A program made the position numbers and the translations under genes. The notes under the pieces are model-generated. The model searched no databases. It saw nothing but the letters and a program-made list of their open reading frames with translations, and was not told the origin of the DNA. A stretch of DNA of 64,000 nucleotides, taken from positions 124,001 through 188,000 of the forward strand of contig NZ_CP061171.1 in assembly GCF_014692875.1 (NCBI RefSeq), written 5' to 3'. The stretch is from Pedobacter riviphilus (GTDB lineage Bacteria > Bacteroidota > Bacteroidia > Sphingobacteriales > Sphingobacteriaceae). Positions 21,079-30,923 of the stretch are shown here, piece by piece. Position 1 is the first letter of the stretch; the number at the start of each line of letters is the position of its first letter.

Positions 21079-22680
21079 TCATTGCTTAACCGGAGCAGAT
21101 CCTGGTGCTGGTGGGTTAAAGTCTAATTCGTTTAGTGGAATATCAAAATAATCCATGAAATTATAATCAATAAAGCAACTTCTAATCTGAGATCCTGTAG
21201 TGCCCAGCGTTGAGCCCTGAATTAGCACATTGGCCGCAGCACGTCCACCGCCTGAAGCCGCAGGCTGTGTAACGCCCCATCTTCTTGCATCATAGAAAGC
21301 CGTTCCGCGTTGAAAAAGCGCAACCCTGCGTTCGCGTTTTAAAATTACTATTGCATCAGCCTGAGTTAAGCCTCTTCCTGCAGTTGTTGCAACATTTGCC
21401 CCTTGGTAAGCCCGGATCTGGTCAATAATCGTTAACCCTGCCTCTACAGAACCCGTTCTTATATTTGCTTCGGCAATATCCAAACGGGTTTCTTCATAAG
21501 TTGCGCCGATCTCCATAAATCCGCGGTTATCACTGGTGGCAAATTTACCTCCCGATTCGATCGGAACAGCGCCATATCTGGTGCCAAAATTAAAACCTCT
21601 GTCGTTTCTTAAGTTAGGTGAGGTAAGCAGATAAAAGTTTGCGGCTAACCTTGCATCATCTGCATCAAACTCCTGTATCAACCTCTCGCTTACAAAGGTA
21701 AACTGAGCACCTAATCCCAATAATGCAAAAGGATGGTAAAACGCACCAGAAAGATCATTCGTGCCGTTCGGATCCATACCTATCCTGAAGTTATTATCTG
21801 TAGCCAACATACCTGCATTGGCCAAAGTTGTAACTGCAGCCCAATCTGTGGCAGTCATAGAGGCTACTTTTTTATTAGCCATGAGGTTGCGGGCTTTGTA
21901 GCTATTGATCTGTCTTTTCCACATATCGGGCGTAATCCTTGCAGAACGGGCAGCAAAATCAGGGATAACTGCGTCAATGGTAGAGTTGTATGCATCAATA
22001 TTTGCTGCAGTAATTGCATTCAGTTGTACGATGCATTTATCAAAATTGCTTGTTGCTTCAGCTATTATCGCATCACGGGTTATATAGTCACCGTTTGTTG
22101 TTCCGTCAGAATTATTGTTGACTATGCCCGAAACATACATTGAGCCAATGTGAGAATAAGCGTAACCCTTCCACCAATAAGCCCAAGCCCTTAAAGTTGC
22201 TTTTTTAGCTGCAGCATCTCCGGTAAATTTTGTTTCTGGCTTATCGATTGATGCAAGTAATAAATTACAACTTGCATTTAACAAATTCATTGATTCCCAT
22301 TCATATTTAAATACATTTAAATCACCAGCTGTTCTGCTATTTGTGCTCTGCAACTGTGGTTTTTGTTCCGGTCCGATCGGATTTTTTAATACTGTGCCAT
22401 TAGGTAAAGTAATGGCAGTAACCTGTTCCGCCCATCTCCAGCCCCAGTTTCCGTAGGGAGAATAAAGTTCATCACCCATAAAGCTGTGTAGGGACCATGC
22501 AATAACGAAATTGGCACCAAGCCCTTTAACATATAATCCTTTAGAGAAGGCTAATATTCCATCTTCAACCGTAAGTGAAGCGTCAGGAGTCGGCGAGTTA
22601 GGATTAATAAGTTCCAGGTCCGTTTTCTGACAACTGCTCATAAAAACGACCAATATAAATATGCTTATAATTTTTTTCAT
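21079..22680 (-). CDS. SusD-like lipoprotein of second susCD pair
   Basis: The start at 22680 gives a lipoprotein signal with the lipobox FMSSCQK; the longer open frame upstream overlaps the SusC stop. The chain of about 533 residues has an AYWWKGYAYSHIGSMY helix and a late RERRVALFQRGTAFYDARRW segment, equivalents of the SusD-family blocks. It lies 10 bp after the SusC gene on the same strand and would form the surface lid of that transporter. No glycan-degrading enzymes are encoded nearby, so the substrate is unknown. Confidence 0.9.
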   Translation of the reverse strand: MKKIISIFILVVFMSSCQKTDLELINPNSPTPDASLTVEDGILAFSKGLYVKGLGANFVIAWSLHSFMGDELYSPYGNWGWRWAEQVTAITLPNGTVLKNPIGPEQKPQLQSTNSRTAGDLNVFKYEWESMNLLNASCNLLLASIDKPETKFTGDAAAKKATLRAWAYWWKGYAYSHIGSMYVSGIVNNNSDGTTNGDYITRDAIIAEATSNFDKCIVQLNAITAANIDAYNSTIDAVIPDFAARSARITPDMWKRQINSYKARNLMANKKVASMTATDWAAVTTLANAGMLATDNNFRIGMDPNGTNDLSGAFYHPFALLGLGAQFTFVSERLIQEFDADDARLAANFYLLTSPNLRNDRGFNFGTRYGAVPIESGGKFATSDNRGFMEIGATYEETRLDIAEANIRTGSVEAGLTIIDQIRAYQGANVATTAGRGLTQADAIVILKRERRVALFQRGTAFYDARRWGVTQPAASGGGRAAANVLIQGSTLGTTGSQIRSCFIDYNFMDYFDIPLNELDFNPPAPGSAPVKQ

Positions 22681-22690
22681 GATTTCAGAT

Positions 22691-25600
22691 TTAAAAGCCA
22701 ATGTTAACACCAAATTGATATGATTTTAAGTTGGGGAAACCAAAGCTGTCTACACCCCTGTCCAATGTTCCGGTACTGCTGGATTCTGGATCTAATCCGC
22801 TGTATTTGGTAATTGTTAAAATATTTCTCGCTGAGGCCGTTACCGAGACTGTTTTGGCCCATTTGATATTTAAGGCATTGCGAAGGTTATATGTTAACGA
22901 TAAATCCCTTAAACGAAGAAATGAACCGCTTTCTGCAAACCAGCTAATTGGGTTTGTTGAATTATACAAACTGCCATAATAAGATGTAAATGCACCTGTT
23001 TGACCATTGATGGTAACTTCTTTGTCAAAATCGGCAGCAAGTTGGTCCCTGTATAACCATTGACGGGTTAAATTGTAGACCTTATTGCCATAATTCCAGT
23101 CAAACTGAAATGACAGACTCAAATCCTGATAGATATTGAAGCTATTGATAAATGACATTGTGAATTTGGGAGTCGGGTCACCCATATTTTTCTTATCGTC
23201 ACTGCCGGTCACCACAACTTGTTTAGTTGTTTTATTGGTTACAAAACCGTTTACCAGTTCATAATCGCCAACATTTGCTGCTGCAATATAACGTGAACCA
23301 TTAGGCTTTAACTGGTCAACAGAGGAAAGTGGGACCTGTCCATAAAAAATACCAAAACGTTCTCCTGCTTTTAATGCAAAATTGCCTGAAACAACATCCT
23401 GACCGTTTGCAATTTTATCAACCATAGTCTGAGAATGCGCAAAACGAACCCCAAAATTCCAGGTTAAATTCTTTTTCTGGAGCATTGTTGCATCGGCACT
23501 CAATTCATAACCTTTAGATTTTAATGACATTAGGTTATCGTTGATAGCAACATAGCCTGTAGATGGTGATAGATCGGCAGCTTGAATAACATCGCCACTT
23601 TCTCTCTTCCAGTATGTTGCGGTAATTGCTACGCGATTTACCCAAGCTTTATTATTATTTGTCAACACGAAATCTGTTCCCGCTTCAAACTCTTTTGATG
23701 TTTGTACACGTAAAAAAGGATTACTGGCCGTTCCCGGCAGCGTTAAATAGCTGCCATCGCCTAAAGTACCTGCGTCCAAAGTAACCTGACGAGCATATCT
23801 TCCGGGTTGAATACCAGCTTCACCGTATGCTGCACGGACTTTCCATTGGGGCAACCATGATAACTTCAATAAATCTGAAGGGTTAAAATAAGCTGTTCCC
23901 CTTGGAAAGGTAAAAGCTTTACCACCTGCACCAAACTCTGATGAATAATCAGATCTTACACCTGCAGAGATACCAGCCAAGGTACCCCAGTCGATACTTT
24001 GGTTAAACAACAGACCATAACTTAAAAACTCGTTTGAATTACCTGTTGAGGTTTTAGTAGTTGCAACATTAATGTTGTATGGAGGATAAGGAGGTAAACC
24101 GACGCCTTTGCCGTTAAAATAATTATAAGCCTCCTTCCTAACATCATAGGAAACCTGTGTTGAGGTGGTAATTGGTAATTTAGAATTGAAATCTTTTTCA
24201 AAATCGGTTCTGAAAAACACCGAGCCTATTGAATTGAATTTGGTGTTTCTTGTATTACTCTGCTCGTAAGAACCCTCTCTGGTACCAAAATATAAATCCT
24301 GACCGGTAGAAGTCTGATTTTTATAATAATCAAGATTGTTCAGTGCATAATAATCTAAACCCGCTTTGTAATCCAGTTCTACAAATTTTGGAAACTTATA
24401 ATTCAGATTTAAACTCTGCACAAAACGGGTAGACTTATCTTTTCTTACATGCCAATCGTTTTCGGCCAAAGAGTTGCTCTGATTTTCTTCTTTAGGCTGA
24501 ACAATTAAATTGCCCAAGGCATCCCTGTAGGTGAAATCGATAAACTGATAAGAGTTTAAAAGTGGAAAACGGTTACCTGAAATCAGATTTTCATTTTCGA
24601 TTACAGCCTGTGAGATAGAACGTAATGTGAAATTTTTGAACAACTCTACGCCTAGGTTTATACCAGCGGTATTTCTGGCAAGTTTGTTGTTCATTACGTT
24701 TTGCTGGTCTAATCTGGATACATTGATAGAATAATCGGATTTTTCTCCTCCCCCTGAAATACTTAAATTATTGTTATATGTTGAAGCAGTTCTGTAAGCC
24801 TGTTTAAGGTGGTCATATACCGTTTCTACATATGGTTTATTGTTTAATATAGTAGGCCCTGATAATAAAGCAGGCTCTGTGTATTTTCCATCTGTACCCC
24901 TTGCAATCCTTACGCCATTGTTGTCCAGGATATAGCCTTGAGCATCGGTAACATAATGATGATACTTGGCCATAAGGTTATCTCCGGTTATAATTTGATC
25001 GCTACTGAATTTAGAACTAAGGTTAACAGTAGGCGCAGTACCTTTTGATCCTTTTTTAGTAAAGACCTGAATTACACCATTTCCACCCTGGGCACCGTAA
25101 AGCATACCTGCCGCAGCACCCTTAACAACCTCAACCCTTTCAACTAAAGTTGGATCTAAACCATTTAAATCAGATACCTCAACTCCATCGACCAAGATCA
25201 TGGGATAGGTGCTTCCTAAAGTATTAATGCCCCTAAGGATAATTGATGCTCCATTCCCTGGCTGGCCGGAACCTGTACGGATAACAGCTCCTGCAATCTG
25301 CCCCTGTAGCGCTTGTTCTACTGAGCCTGTAACAACACTTTTGGCAAAATTCTTTGACGATAAGGTTGCAACGTCTACCCCGATTTTTCTTTTGTCAGTT
25401 GCTGTACCCACACCGGTTACAACAACTTCAGATAACTGTCTGGAATCTGCAGCCAGCGAAACCTTCATCTCCGTAGTACTGATTGCTACGGTTTGGGTAG
25501 AATAGCCTAAAAAGCTAAATATTAATTCCGTAGTGCTATTTGGTACGACAAGTCTGAAAGTACCGCTAGCTCCAGTGGTTGTTCCGACTTTTGAGCCTTT

Positions 25601-25738
25601 GGCTGAAACTGTAACCCCCGGGAGCGGCAAACCGTCGTCTTTTCCCACTACTGTTCCTGAAATTGTACGATCCTGCGCATAAATACCTTGAGCAAGGTAT
25701 AGCATTAGGAAAGAAATTAAGAATAATTTTCTCCTCAT
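22691..25738 (-). CDS. SusC-family TonB-dependent transporter, second pair
   Basis: The 1015-residue protein has a signal peptide (ending GIYAQD), a carboxypeptidase-regulatory-like domain starting RTISGTVVGKDDGLPLPGV and a plug with VVVTGVGTATDKRK and LVDGVEVSDLNGLDP. The barrel ends in YQFGVNIGF. It imports an unknown ligand across the outer membrane together with the SusD-like protein encoded just downstream. The upstream region is very AT-rich and no regulator gene is adjacent. Confidence 0.96.
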   Translation of the reverse strand: MRRKLFLISFLMLYLAQGIYAQDRTISGTVVGKDDGLPLPGVTVSAKGSKVGTTTGASGTFRLVVPNSTTELIFSFLGYSTQTVAISTTEMKVSLAADSRQLSEVVVTGVGTATDKRKIGVDVATLSSKNFAKSVVTGSVEQALQGQIAGAVIRTGSGQPGNGASIILRGINTLGSTYPMILVDGVEVSDLNGLDPTLVERVEVVKGAAAGMLYGAQGGNGVIQVFTKKGSKGTAPTVNLSSKFSSDQIITGDNLMAKYHHYVTDAQGYILDNNGVRIARGTDGKYTEPALLSGPTILNNKPYVETVYDHLKQAYRTASTYNNNLSISGGGEKSDYSINVSRLDQQNVMNNKLARNTAGINLGVELFKNFTLRSISQAVIENENLISGNRFPLLNSYQFIDFTYRDALGNLIVQPKEENQSNSLAENDWHVRKDKSTRFVQSLNLNYKFPKFVELDYKAGLDYYALNNLDYYKNQTSTGQDLYFGTREGSYEQSNTRNTKFNSIGSVFFRTDFEKDFNSKLPITTSTQVSYDVRKEAYNYFNGKGVGLPPYPPYNINVATTKTSTGNSNEFLSYGLLFNQSIDWGTLAGISAGVRSDYSSEFGAGGKAFTFPRGTAYFNPSDLLKLSWLPQWKVRAAYGEAGIQPGRYARQVTLDAGTLGDGSYLTLPGTASNPFLRVQTSKEFEAGTDFVLTNNNKAWVNRVAITATYWKRESGDVIQAADLSPSTGYVAINDNLMSLKSKGYELSADATMLQKKNLTWNFGVRFAHSQTMVDKIANGQDVVSGNFALKAGERFGIFYGQVPLSSVDQLKPNGSRYIAAANVGDYELVNGFVTNKTTKQVVVTGSDDKKNMGDPTPKFTMSFINSFNIYQDLSLSFQFDWNYGNKVYNLTRQWLYRDQLAADFDKEVTINGQTGAFTSYYGSLYNSTNPISWFAESGSFLRLRDLSLTYNLRNALNIKWAKTVSVTASARNILTITKYSGLDPESSSTGTLDRGVDSFGFPNLKSYQFGVNIGF

Positions 25739-26348
25739 ATCAATAAAGTTTAGTTTAGTTCCGCTAATTTATTATAAAAAAGGTAATTTATGTAAGTTTA
25801 AAAACGTTAAAGGTAATTTTTTGCTATAAATTATTAATTTTAGGCTATAATTATTGAGTTAAAATTGATATTTTAAAATATTAATCAATAATTATGTTGA
25901 TTTTGGTTGATGATTTATTGTGTTTATTAGAATTATGTATGTTTTTTAATGAATTTTTTTAAAAAAAATACATATTTTGTGTTTTATATATTAATTGTGT
26001 TAGATATAAGATGTAAAAATTGTAATTTTCGGTGTATTTAAGTGGATTGATAAGCGTTTTCTTATGGGTAATTGATATTGTTGACAATTATGAAAGAATC
26101 GAACACCCGGAAAGAGGAATTCAGTTTAATTCTATTATTTAAGGAAAGGTTGGGGAAGTGGATATTGTCTAGAACAAGATCCGATTGGCATTTTGGTTTT
26201 ATAGATATTGAAATGGCTGAAGGCGTTTTACTAACTCTTTATAAGAGGCAAAGATCAAAAATCTGCGGCAGTAGATGCACCAACAGGCTGTAGATTTATC
26301 AAGCAAAAATTCTATATAATGGCAGAGAAAAGGTTATGATTGAAGTAA

Positions 26349-26430
26349 GCAGAAAATACTTTTAATGCGATAGAAAACCCACTTAATGCACCCTTTAAAC
26401 AAAAAAAAGCCCATCTTTCGATGAGCTTTT
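26349..26430. repeat. Direct repeat A, left copy, including a terminator hairpin
   Basis: This sequence recurs at 30592-30671 in the same orientation with one substitution and a small A-run length difference. It ends in a hairpin (AAGCCCATC, TTTC, GATGAGCTT) that is also present at 47874-47901, where it serves a tRNA gene. The two copies bracket a 4.2-kb segment with four genes. Confidence 0.75.
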
Positions 26431-26435
26431 AGTCA

Positions 26436-26525
26436 GTAGCCATTGCTGGGCAATTCTCGAACTATTTTTTGGATGATTTACGTGAATTAGCTTTCTTAAA
26501 CGATCGGCCAAAATTAGAAATATAG
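26436..26525 (+). pseudogene. Orphan 3' coding fragment, copy 1
   Basis: The frame reads VAIAGQFSNYFLDDLRELAF and stops at a TAG. Two similar fragments start at 37470 and 44278, and a fourth (42230) matches the extreme C-terminus. Differences fall largely at third codon positions, as in coding sequence. There is no start; it begins directly after a terminator hairpin. The parent protein is not recognised. Confidence 0.45.
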
Positions 26526-26641
26526 TTTTTATAAATAACGATCTAAAAGTTTGAAACCAATTCGTTCTATTACAACCGCGTTACACAAAATCCGCAAGGT
26601 TATTTATATTCACAAAATATTCACCAACCTTTTCGCTATTA

Positions 26642-27466
26642 ATGAAAAAACTGTTAACATTGATTACCCTATTTATCCTGGTGCAAAACGCAACAGCACA
26701 AAAAAATGCGCTTAGACTGATTGCTGATAGCATTAATGCAGAGGGGGAAACGCTTTATCGTTCTGAATGGGCTTCAGGTCATGGTACACAGATTTTCACC
26801 TCCAGTTTCGGAGGGAAGAAGCGTTTATCTGGGGGATATTTTTCTTATGAGACAAAAAGAGAAATGACCACTATCTTTTTTTCTAAAAATAATGATCCGG
26901 TAGTGTTAGCGACAGTTAAGTTCGATCATAGTTTTGACTCGTCTAAATATAGTATAGACACCACAACAAGAAAATTTACCGAAATTGAAAAAGACTTGTA
27001 TGCTATCCGGTTAAAAGCTGCACAGGCTGTTTCTAACGACACGCTTTTTAAATTTTATCAAAATACCAGTTTAAATCTTGTTCCTGTCATAAAAAATGGA
27101 GCAAAAAAAGTATATGTCATCACTGCGCAAACGACACCGGATGAAGTGTTATTAGGAAATGATTACCTGATTAATTTTGACAAAGACAATGATATAATTA
27201 AAAAAACAAAGCTTCATAACAATCTTATTCCCTTGGGAACTGGTGGTAAAGAGGCGATAAAAGCATCCTCACATCAACACTTAGGTGAAACAAGTCCTTT
27301 TATTACCGCGACAGATATTTGTGCATTTAAATTATGGAAGGCAAAGACCACTTGGGTAATCAGTTTCATTGTTTCAGCTGGCTATGTATCTGCATGGCAC
27401 TTTCGCAATGAATTTTTAGAAATTCTAACCCAGACCGAATGGGAAAAAATAATGAAAAACAAATAG
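26642..27466 (+). CDS. Secreted hypothetical protein
   Basis: The 274-residue protein has a clear signal peptide (about 19 residues, ending ATAQKN). The rest is a mostly beta-rich chain with no catalytic motif I recognise; a DYLINFDKDNDI segment and a late hydrophobic stretch TTWVISFIVSAGYVSAWHF are notable. It is the leftmost gene of the segment enclosed by direct repeat A. Function unknown. Confidence 0.75.
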   Translation: MKKLLTLITLFILVQNATAQKNALRLIADSINAEGETLYRSEWASGHGTQIFTSSFGGKKRLSGGYFSYETKREMTTIFFSKNNDPVVLATVKFDHSFDSSKYSIDTTTRKFTEIEKDLYAIRLKAAQAVSNDTLFKFYQNTSLNLVPVIKNGAKKVYVITAQTTPDEVLLGNDYLINFDKDNDIIKKTKLHNNLIPLGTGGKEAIKASSHQHLGETSPFITATDICAFKLWKAKTTWVISFIVSAGYVSAWHFRNEFLEILTQTEWEKIMKNK

Positions 27467-27880
27467 CATAAGGTATTCACGCTTTCTAAATTCGAAATAG
27501 AAAATCTACTTTCACAAAACGATCAAGGTCGCCGCCTGCACTCGTACCGTCGCAGCCCTTGCATGGAAAATGTTACCCTTCAGCCTGCCGTCGGTATATC
27601 ACCGAACCACAATATACAAAACTCGCTAAACAACAAAAGCCACTTGCAAGAGTGACGTTGTTAGTAGGGGCGAGCTTCGCTATGTCGGCCTTTTATGAGC
27701 ATTGTAAGGCGGTGGTAAATTTTGAGAAAACGGTAAACAATAAAGTTGAATACCAGTATAGGAAAAAGAAAGATTATAAAAATAAAGTTAGGTAATTTTA
27801 GAGAATGTATCGTTTAAGATTAAGACCACACGAATAAGTTCAAAAATCCTTGATAACACCCCCTATAACGCCCAATCCCA
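27467..27880. other. Intergenic region, no supported gene
   Basis: The region between the secreted protein and the AraC gene is locally richer in GC than its surroundings around 27520-27620. A 78-codon frame (27559-27795) shows no known domain and is not called. I see no RNA gene or mobile element here. Confidence 0.5.
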
Positions 27881-28684
27881 TTAGCGGCTTGTGTTCTTTG
27901 ATTCGGTCAGTTTTGTTGGCGAATGTCCGAACAGCTTTTTAAATGCAAATGAAAAATGTGATAAGTCCTCAAAGCCTAAGTCAAGGTAAATCTCAGATGG
28001 CTTTTTGTTTTTTTTATCAATTAAATGGTAGGCTTCTTCCAACCTTTTTTGCACCAGCCAATGGCTTGGTGTCGCATTAAATATTTTTTCGAAATCCCGT
28101 TTAAAAGCGGATAAACTACGTCCGGTCAAATAGGCAAAGCGTTCTATCCTTACATTGAATTTGTAATTGCGGTTCATATATGCTTCAAGGTCTATTTTTT
28201 CAGGGGTGCTAAAATCAAATAAAATATTTGCCAGTTCCGGGTTGTTTTTCAGCAATACTAAAAGCAATTCGCTGCGCTTTACGTTCAAAAATTGTTCGTC
28301 AATTGTTCCGTGTTCATTGAAATAAGGTGTAAGCGATTGGATGAAATTTTTGACTAATGCATTTTTTTTTAACGGTATAATACCACCAGGTGTCTTTTTA
28401 TCTTCTACCTTAAATTTATAAGTTTCTTGAAATTCTTTCAAAAAATCCTGTTCAAACAAAATGTAGATTTTTTTAAACGCTCCGTTATCAGGCTGTTTAG
28501 TGTATTTTGCTAAATGATTTCGCCTTGCCAAGCCATAATCCCCACCCTTTATTTTATATTCTTTACTTCCGTCATAAGCAAGCATGGTGCCTGCAATGAG
28601 GTACATAAAACAATGATCGGGAACAAACTGTTCCGTTGATAGTGAGGGGCTTACATAGCAGGCGGATATAGCAGTTTCTTTCAT
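27881..28684 (-). CDS. AraC-family transcriptional regulator
   Basis: The 267-residue protein has an N-terminal ligand-type domain and a C-terminal double helix-turn-helix with LTGRSLSAFKRDFEKIF and a second motif EIYLDLGFEDLSHFSFAF. It is the third gene of a tight minus-strand operon after two NAD(P)-dependent reductases (6 bp gap) and may autoregulate that operon, which is inference. Confidence 0.92.
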   Translation of the reverse strand: MKETAISACYVSPSLSTEQFVPDHCFMYLIAGTMLAYDGSKEYKIKGGDYGLARRNHLAKYTKQPDNGAFKKIYILFEQDFLKEFQETYKFKVEDKKTPGGIIPLKKNALVKNFIQSLTPYFNEHGTIDEQFLNVKRSELLLVLLKNNPELANILFDFSTPEKIDLEAYMNRNYKFNVRIERFAYLTGRSLSAFKRDFEKIFNATPSHWLVQKRLEEAYHLIDKKNKKPSEIYLDLGFEDLSHFSFAFKKLFGHSPTKLTESKNTSR

Positions 28685-28690
28685 TTTAAA

Positions 28691-29338
28691 TCAATTTTTT
28701 GCCAATTGTATGATATCATCCACTTCAAGAATTTGCTTTGGGTATCCTTTTAATACAGCATTAATCATCGCCTGCCCAACTTGTTTAAGTTTTAAAGTTT
28801 TTGCAGGGAAAAATGGCGCTATTAAGGGGCCCAATATTTTATAAATCGTCTTTACATTTTTTTGTCCTTTGCTTCCCGTCATTATCGCAGGTCGGAAATT
28901 ATATTGACCTTTAAAAGGTATTTTCATTAGCGCATTTTCGGTTCGTCCTTTTACCCTTGCCCACATTACTTTTCCTTTTTCCGTACTGTCAGTGCGGTTT
29001 CCCGATACATAAATAAAGACCATTGCCGGATTAATTTGCAATAATGATGTGGCAAATGGGACTACAAAGTCGTAGGTCTTTTTGGTAAAACTCTCTTCGT
29101 TTTCACCAACTGAACTTACGCCTGCACAAAAAAAACAGCCATCATAATTTTTTAATAGTTTTGAATGATTGCTGATTTCCGAAAAATCTTTTACAATTAG
29201 CTCATTTAGTTTTGGATGGATTAAATCATAGGGTTTTCTGCCTATAATCAGCACTTCTGTTACTGCTGGATTATCTAAACATTCAAACAAAACGCCCTCG
29301 CCCACCATTCCAGTTGCACCTGTTATGATTGTCTTCAT
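28691..29338 (-). CDS. NAD(P)-binding oxidoreductase (atypical SDR)
   Basis: At 215 residues it starts with the Rossmann motif ITGATGMVGEGV and continues with an SDR-like CFFCAGVSSVGENEE segment and a FNFRP-type late block (YNFRPAIMTG). It lacks the canonical YxxxK. This resembles short NmrA/HTATIP2-like proteins that bind NAD(P)H. Its start overlaps the stop of the preceding reductase gene by four bases, so the two are translationally coupled. Confidence 0.85.
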   Translation of the reverse strand: MKTIITGATGMVGEGVLFECLDNPAVTEVLIIGRKPYDLIHPKLNELIVKDFSEISNHSKLLKNYDGCFFCAGVSSVGENEESFTKKTYDFVVPFATSLLQINPAMVFIYVSGNRTDSTEKGKVMWARVKGRTENALMKIPFKGQYNFRPAIMTGSKGQKNVKTIYKILGPLIAPFFPAKTLKLKQVGQAMINAVLKGYPKQILEVDDIIQLAKN

Positions 29339-30387
29339 TTCTTTATTTTTTTGATTAGCCCTAATTTCAACAAACTTTCAGCTGTTGCCACTATCGCCTC
29401 TTCATTTGTGCGGGGAGACCAATTTAGTAATTTTTTTGCCTTGTCGCCGCTGGCTTGCATATATTGACCCAATAAAGCGACCAGCATTTTTAATTCGGGC
29501 TTGCGCCATGCGGCAATGCGTAATACAAAATTTGGAATTTCTTTGGTTGGAACTTTTGTTGCATCATCACCCAATCTTCGTTTAAGTATTTTTGCGACAT
29601 CTAACATTGATAGGGCATCGCCAGATGTTGCCAAGAATCTTTCGCCGTTTGCTTTTGGATGTGCCATTGCCAGCAAGTGTAAATCGGCAACATCACGGAC
29701 ATCAACATAACAAGAAGTAATTTTTGGACAAGCCTTAATTTCGCCTTCCAGCATCTGTCTTATGGATTGATTGGAATGTGAATAATCCGCTCCTAAAACC
29801 GGCCCCATAACACCAACCGGGTTTATAACAGAAAGTTCAAGATTGCCTCCTTCATTTTTTATAAATTCCCAGGCAGCTTTCTCTGCAATGGTTTTAGATT
29901 TTTGGTAAGGAGGGATGTTACTGTTTATGTTTGTCCAATCGTTTTCAGTGTATGGCGTAGTGCGGTTTTTATGTCCCATTCCAATTGCACCGAAAGCAGA
30001 AGTCAGCACAACTCGTTTTACATTGGCATCTCTCGAGGCGCTCAAAACCCTTAGTACACCATCTTTTGCAGGGATGATTAATTCATCTTCGTGCTTAAAT
30101 TTAATTGCCGGTGTAGGCGATGCAACGTGTAATACATATTCACAACCTTCAACTGCCTTGTTCCAATTTTTATCGTCAGAAAGATTTGCTTCAATAAATG
30201 AAAGATTGTCAAAAGAACTGATGCCACCAACTTTCAACATGTCTTTTACTTCATTCTGTCTGCTTAACGAACGAAGTGTTGTTCTGACAGTATAGCCTTG
30301 TTGCAGTAATTTTAAAATGCAGTGAACTGCTATAAATCCAGAACCGCCCGTTACTAAAACTGTTTTGTCTTTGTTTGAATTTGTCAT
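29335..30387 (-). CDS. Extended SDR, dihydroflavonol-4-reductase-like aldehyde reductase
   Basis: The 350-residue protein has the nucleotide-binding motif VTGGSGFIAVHC, the substrate-side VLHVASPTP and the catalytic YQKSKTIAE (Tyr-x-x-x-Lys). This is the usual layout of the DFR/cinnamoyl-CoA-reductase-like branch of extended SDRs, which reduce aldehydes or ketones with NADPH. It opens the operon that ends in the AraC regulator. Confidence 0.9.
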   Translation of the reverse strand: MTNSNKDKTVLVTGGSGFIAVHCILKLLQQGYTVRTTLRSLSRQNEVKDMLKVGGISSFDNLSFIEANLSDDKNWNKAVEGCEYVLHVASPTPAIKFKHEDELIIPAKDGVLRVLSASRDANVKRVVLTSAFGAIGMGHKNRTTPYTENDWTNINSNIPPYQKSKTIAEKAAWEFIKNEGGNLELSVINPVGVMGPVLGADYSHSNQSIRQMLEGEIKACPKITSCYVDVRDVADLHLLAMAHPKANGERFLATSGDALSMLDVAKILKRRLGDDATKVPTKEIPNFVLRIAAWRKPELKMLVALLGQYMQASGDKAKKLLNWSPRTNEEAIVATAESLLKLGLIKKIKK

Positions 30388-30923
30388 TTTTTTTAAATTT
30401 TGTACTGCAAAGTTCTATCTAAAAAGAATAACTCATTTTGTTGTAAAGTCCATAGTTGTTGTGTTGAGCAGTCCAGGTGTTGAATGATTCGGTTTTTCTG
30501 CAATGAAAGATTCTGCCGGGAAGCAGCTTGAAGACCATACATTGTTTAATGTGGTGACTATTCCAAAAGTGGCCACTTGTTTTTTAGCACAGCAGAAAAT
30601 ACTTTTAATGCGATAGAAAACTCACTTAATGCACCCTTTAAACAAAAAAGCCCATCTTTCGATGAGCTTTTGATCCTGTTTGGGGACTTCGCTAAAAGTG
30701 GTTCTTCCCCGCTTTTGGTGGTTAGTTGATAATAGCTATGAGGATCAATATTTGGTGGCGTAAATTACCTCTGAAATCTAATCATATTAATGTAAGACAA
30801 AAAGCCACTTCACATGGGCTTTACTATATATTGTTGTCTCTGCCTATACTCCATAAACCATCTCCGGAACTTCCGCGTATAGCAGGTCCGTGTTTTGTAC
30901 CTTGGTTAACCTATCTACTTAAC
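30388..30923. other. Intergenic region with repeat A right copy
   Basis: It holds the presumed promoter of the reductase operon near its left end and the right copy of direct repeat A. Short frames to the right of the repeat show no recognisable product. I see no intact gene. Confidence 0.5.
30592..30671. repeat. Direct repeat A, right copy
   Basis: It matches 26349-26430 nearly base for base, from GCAGAAAATACTTTTAATGC to the GATGAGCTTTT hairpin arm. After the hairpin the two copies diverge abruptly (AGTCAGTAGCC at the left, GATCCTGTTT here), a pattern expected of a recombination or insertion boundary. Confidence 0.75.

Larger units (their letters stand above)
25739..26641. other. AT-rich intergenic region, no intact gene
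   Basis: The first 350 bp upstream of the second susC are extremely AT-rich and should hold its promoter, although no TAnnTTTG element is visible on the minus strand. A 73-codon frame at 26072-26293 has no recognisable features and no strong ribosome site, so I do not call it. The right half carries an 80-bp repeat and a short coding-like fragment described separately. Confidence 0.6.

Noticed and set aside
26072..26293. 73-codon plus-strand frame in the AT-rich region before repeat A
   Set aside because: No known domain, no convincing start signal, and it lies in decayed sequence.
26431..26470. tRNA-like sequence after the repeat A hairpin (GTAGCC...TCGAAC)
   Set aside because: The T-arm and acceptor stem do not pair; conservation follows codon positions, so it is a coding fragment and not a tRNA end.
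27559..27795. 78-codon plus-strand frame
   Set aside because: Odd composition with many Arg, Lys and Cys at the start and no family resemblance; it lies in a locally GC-rich spacer.
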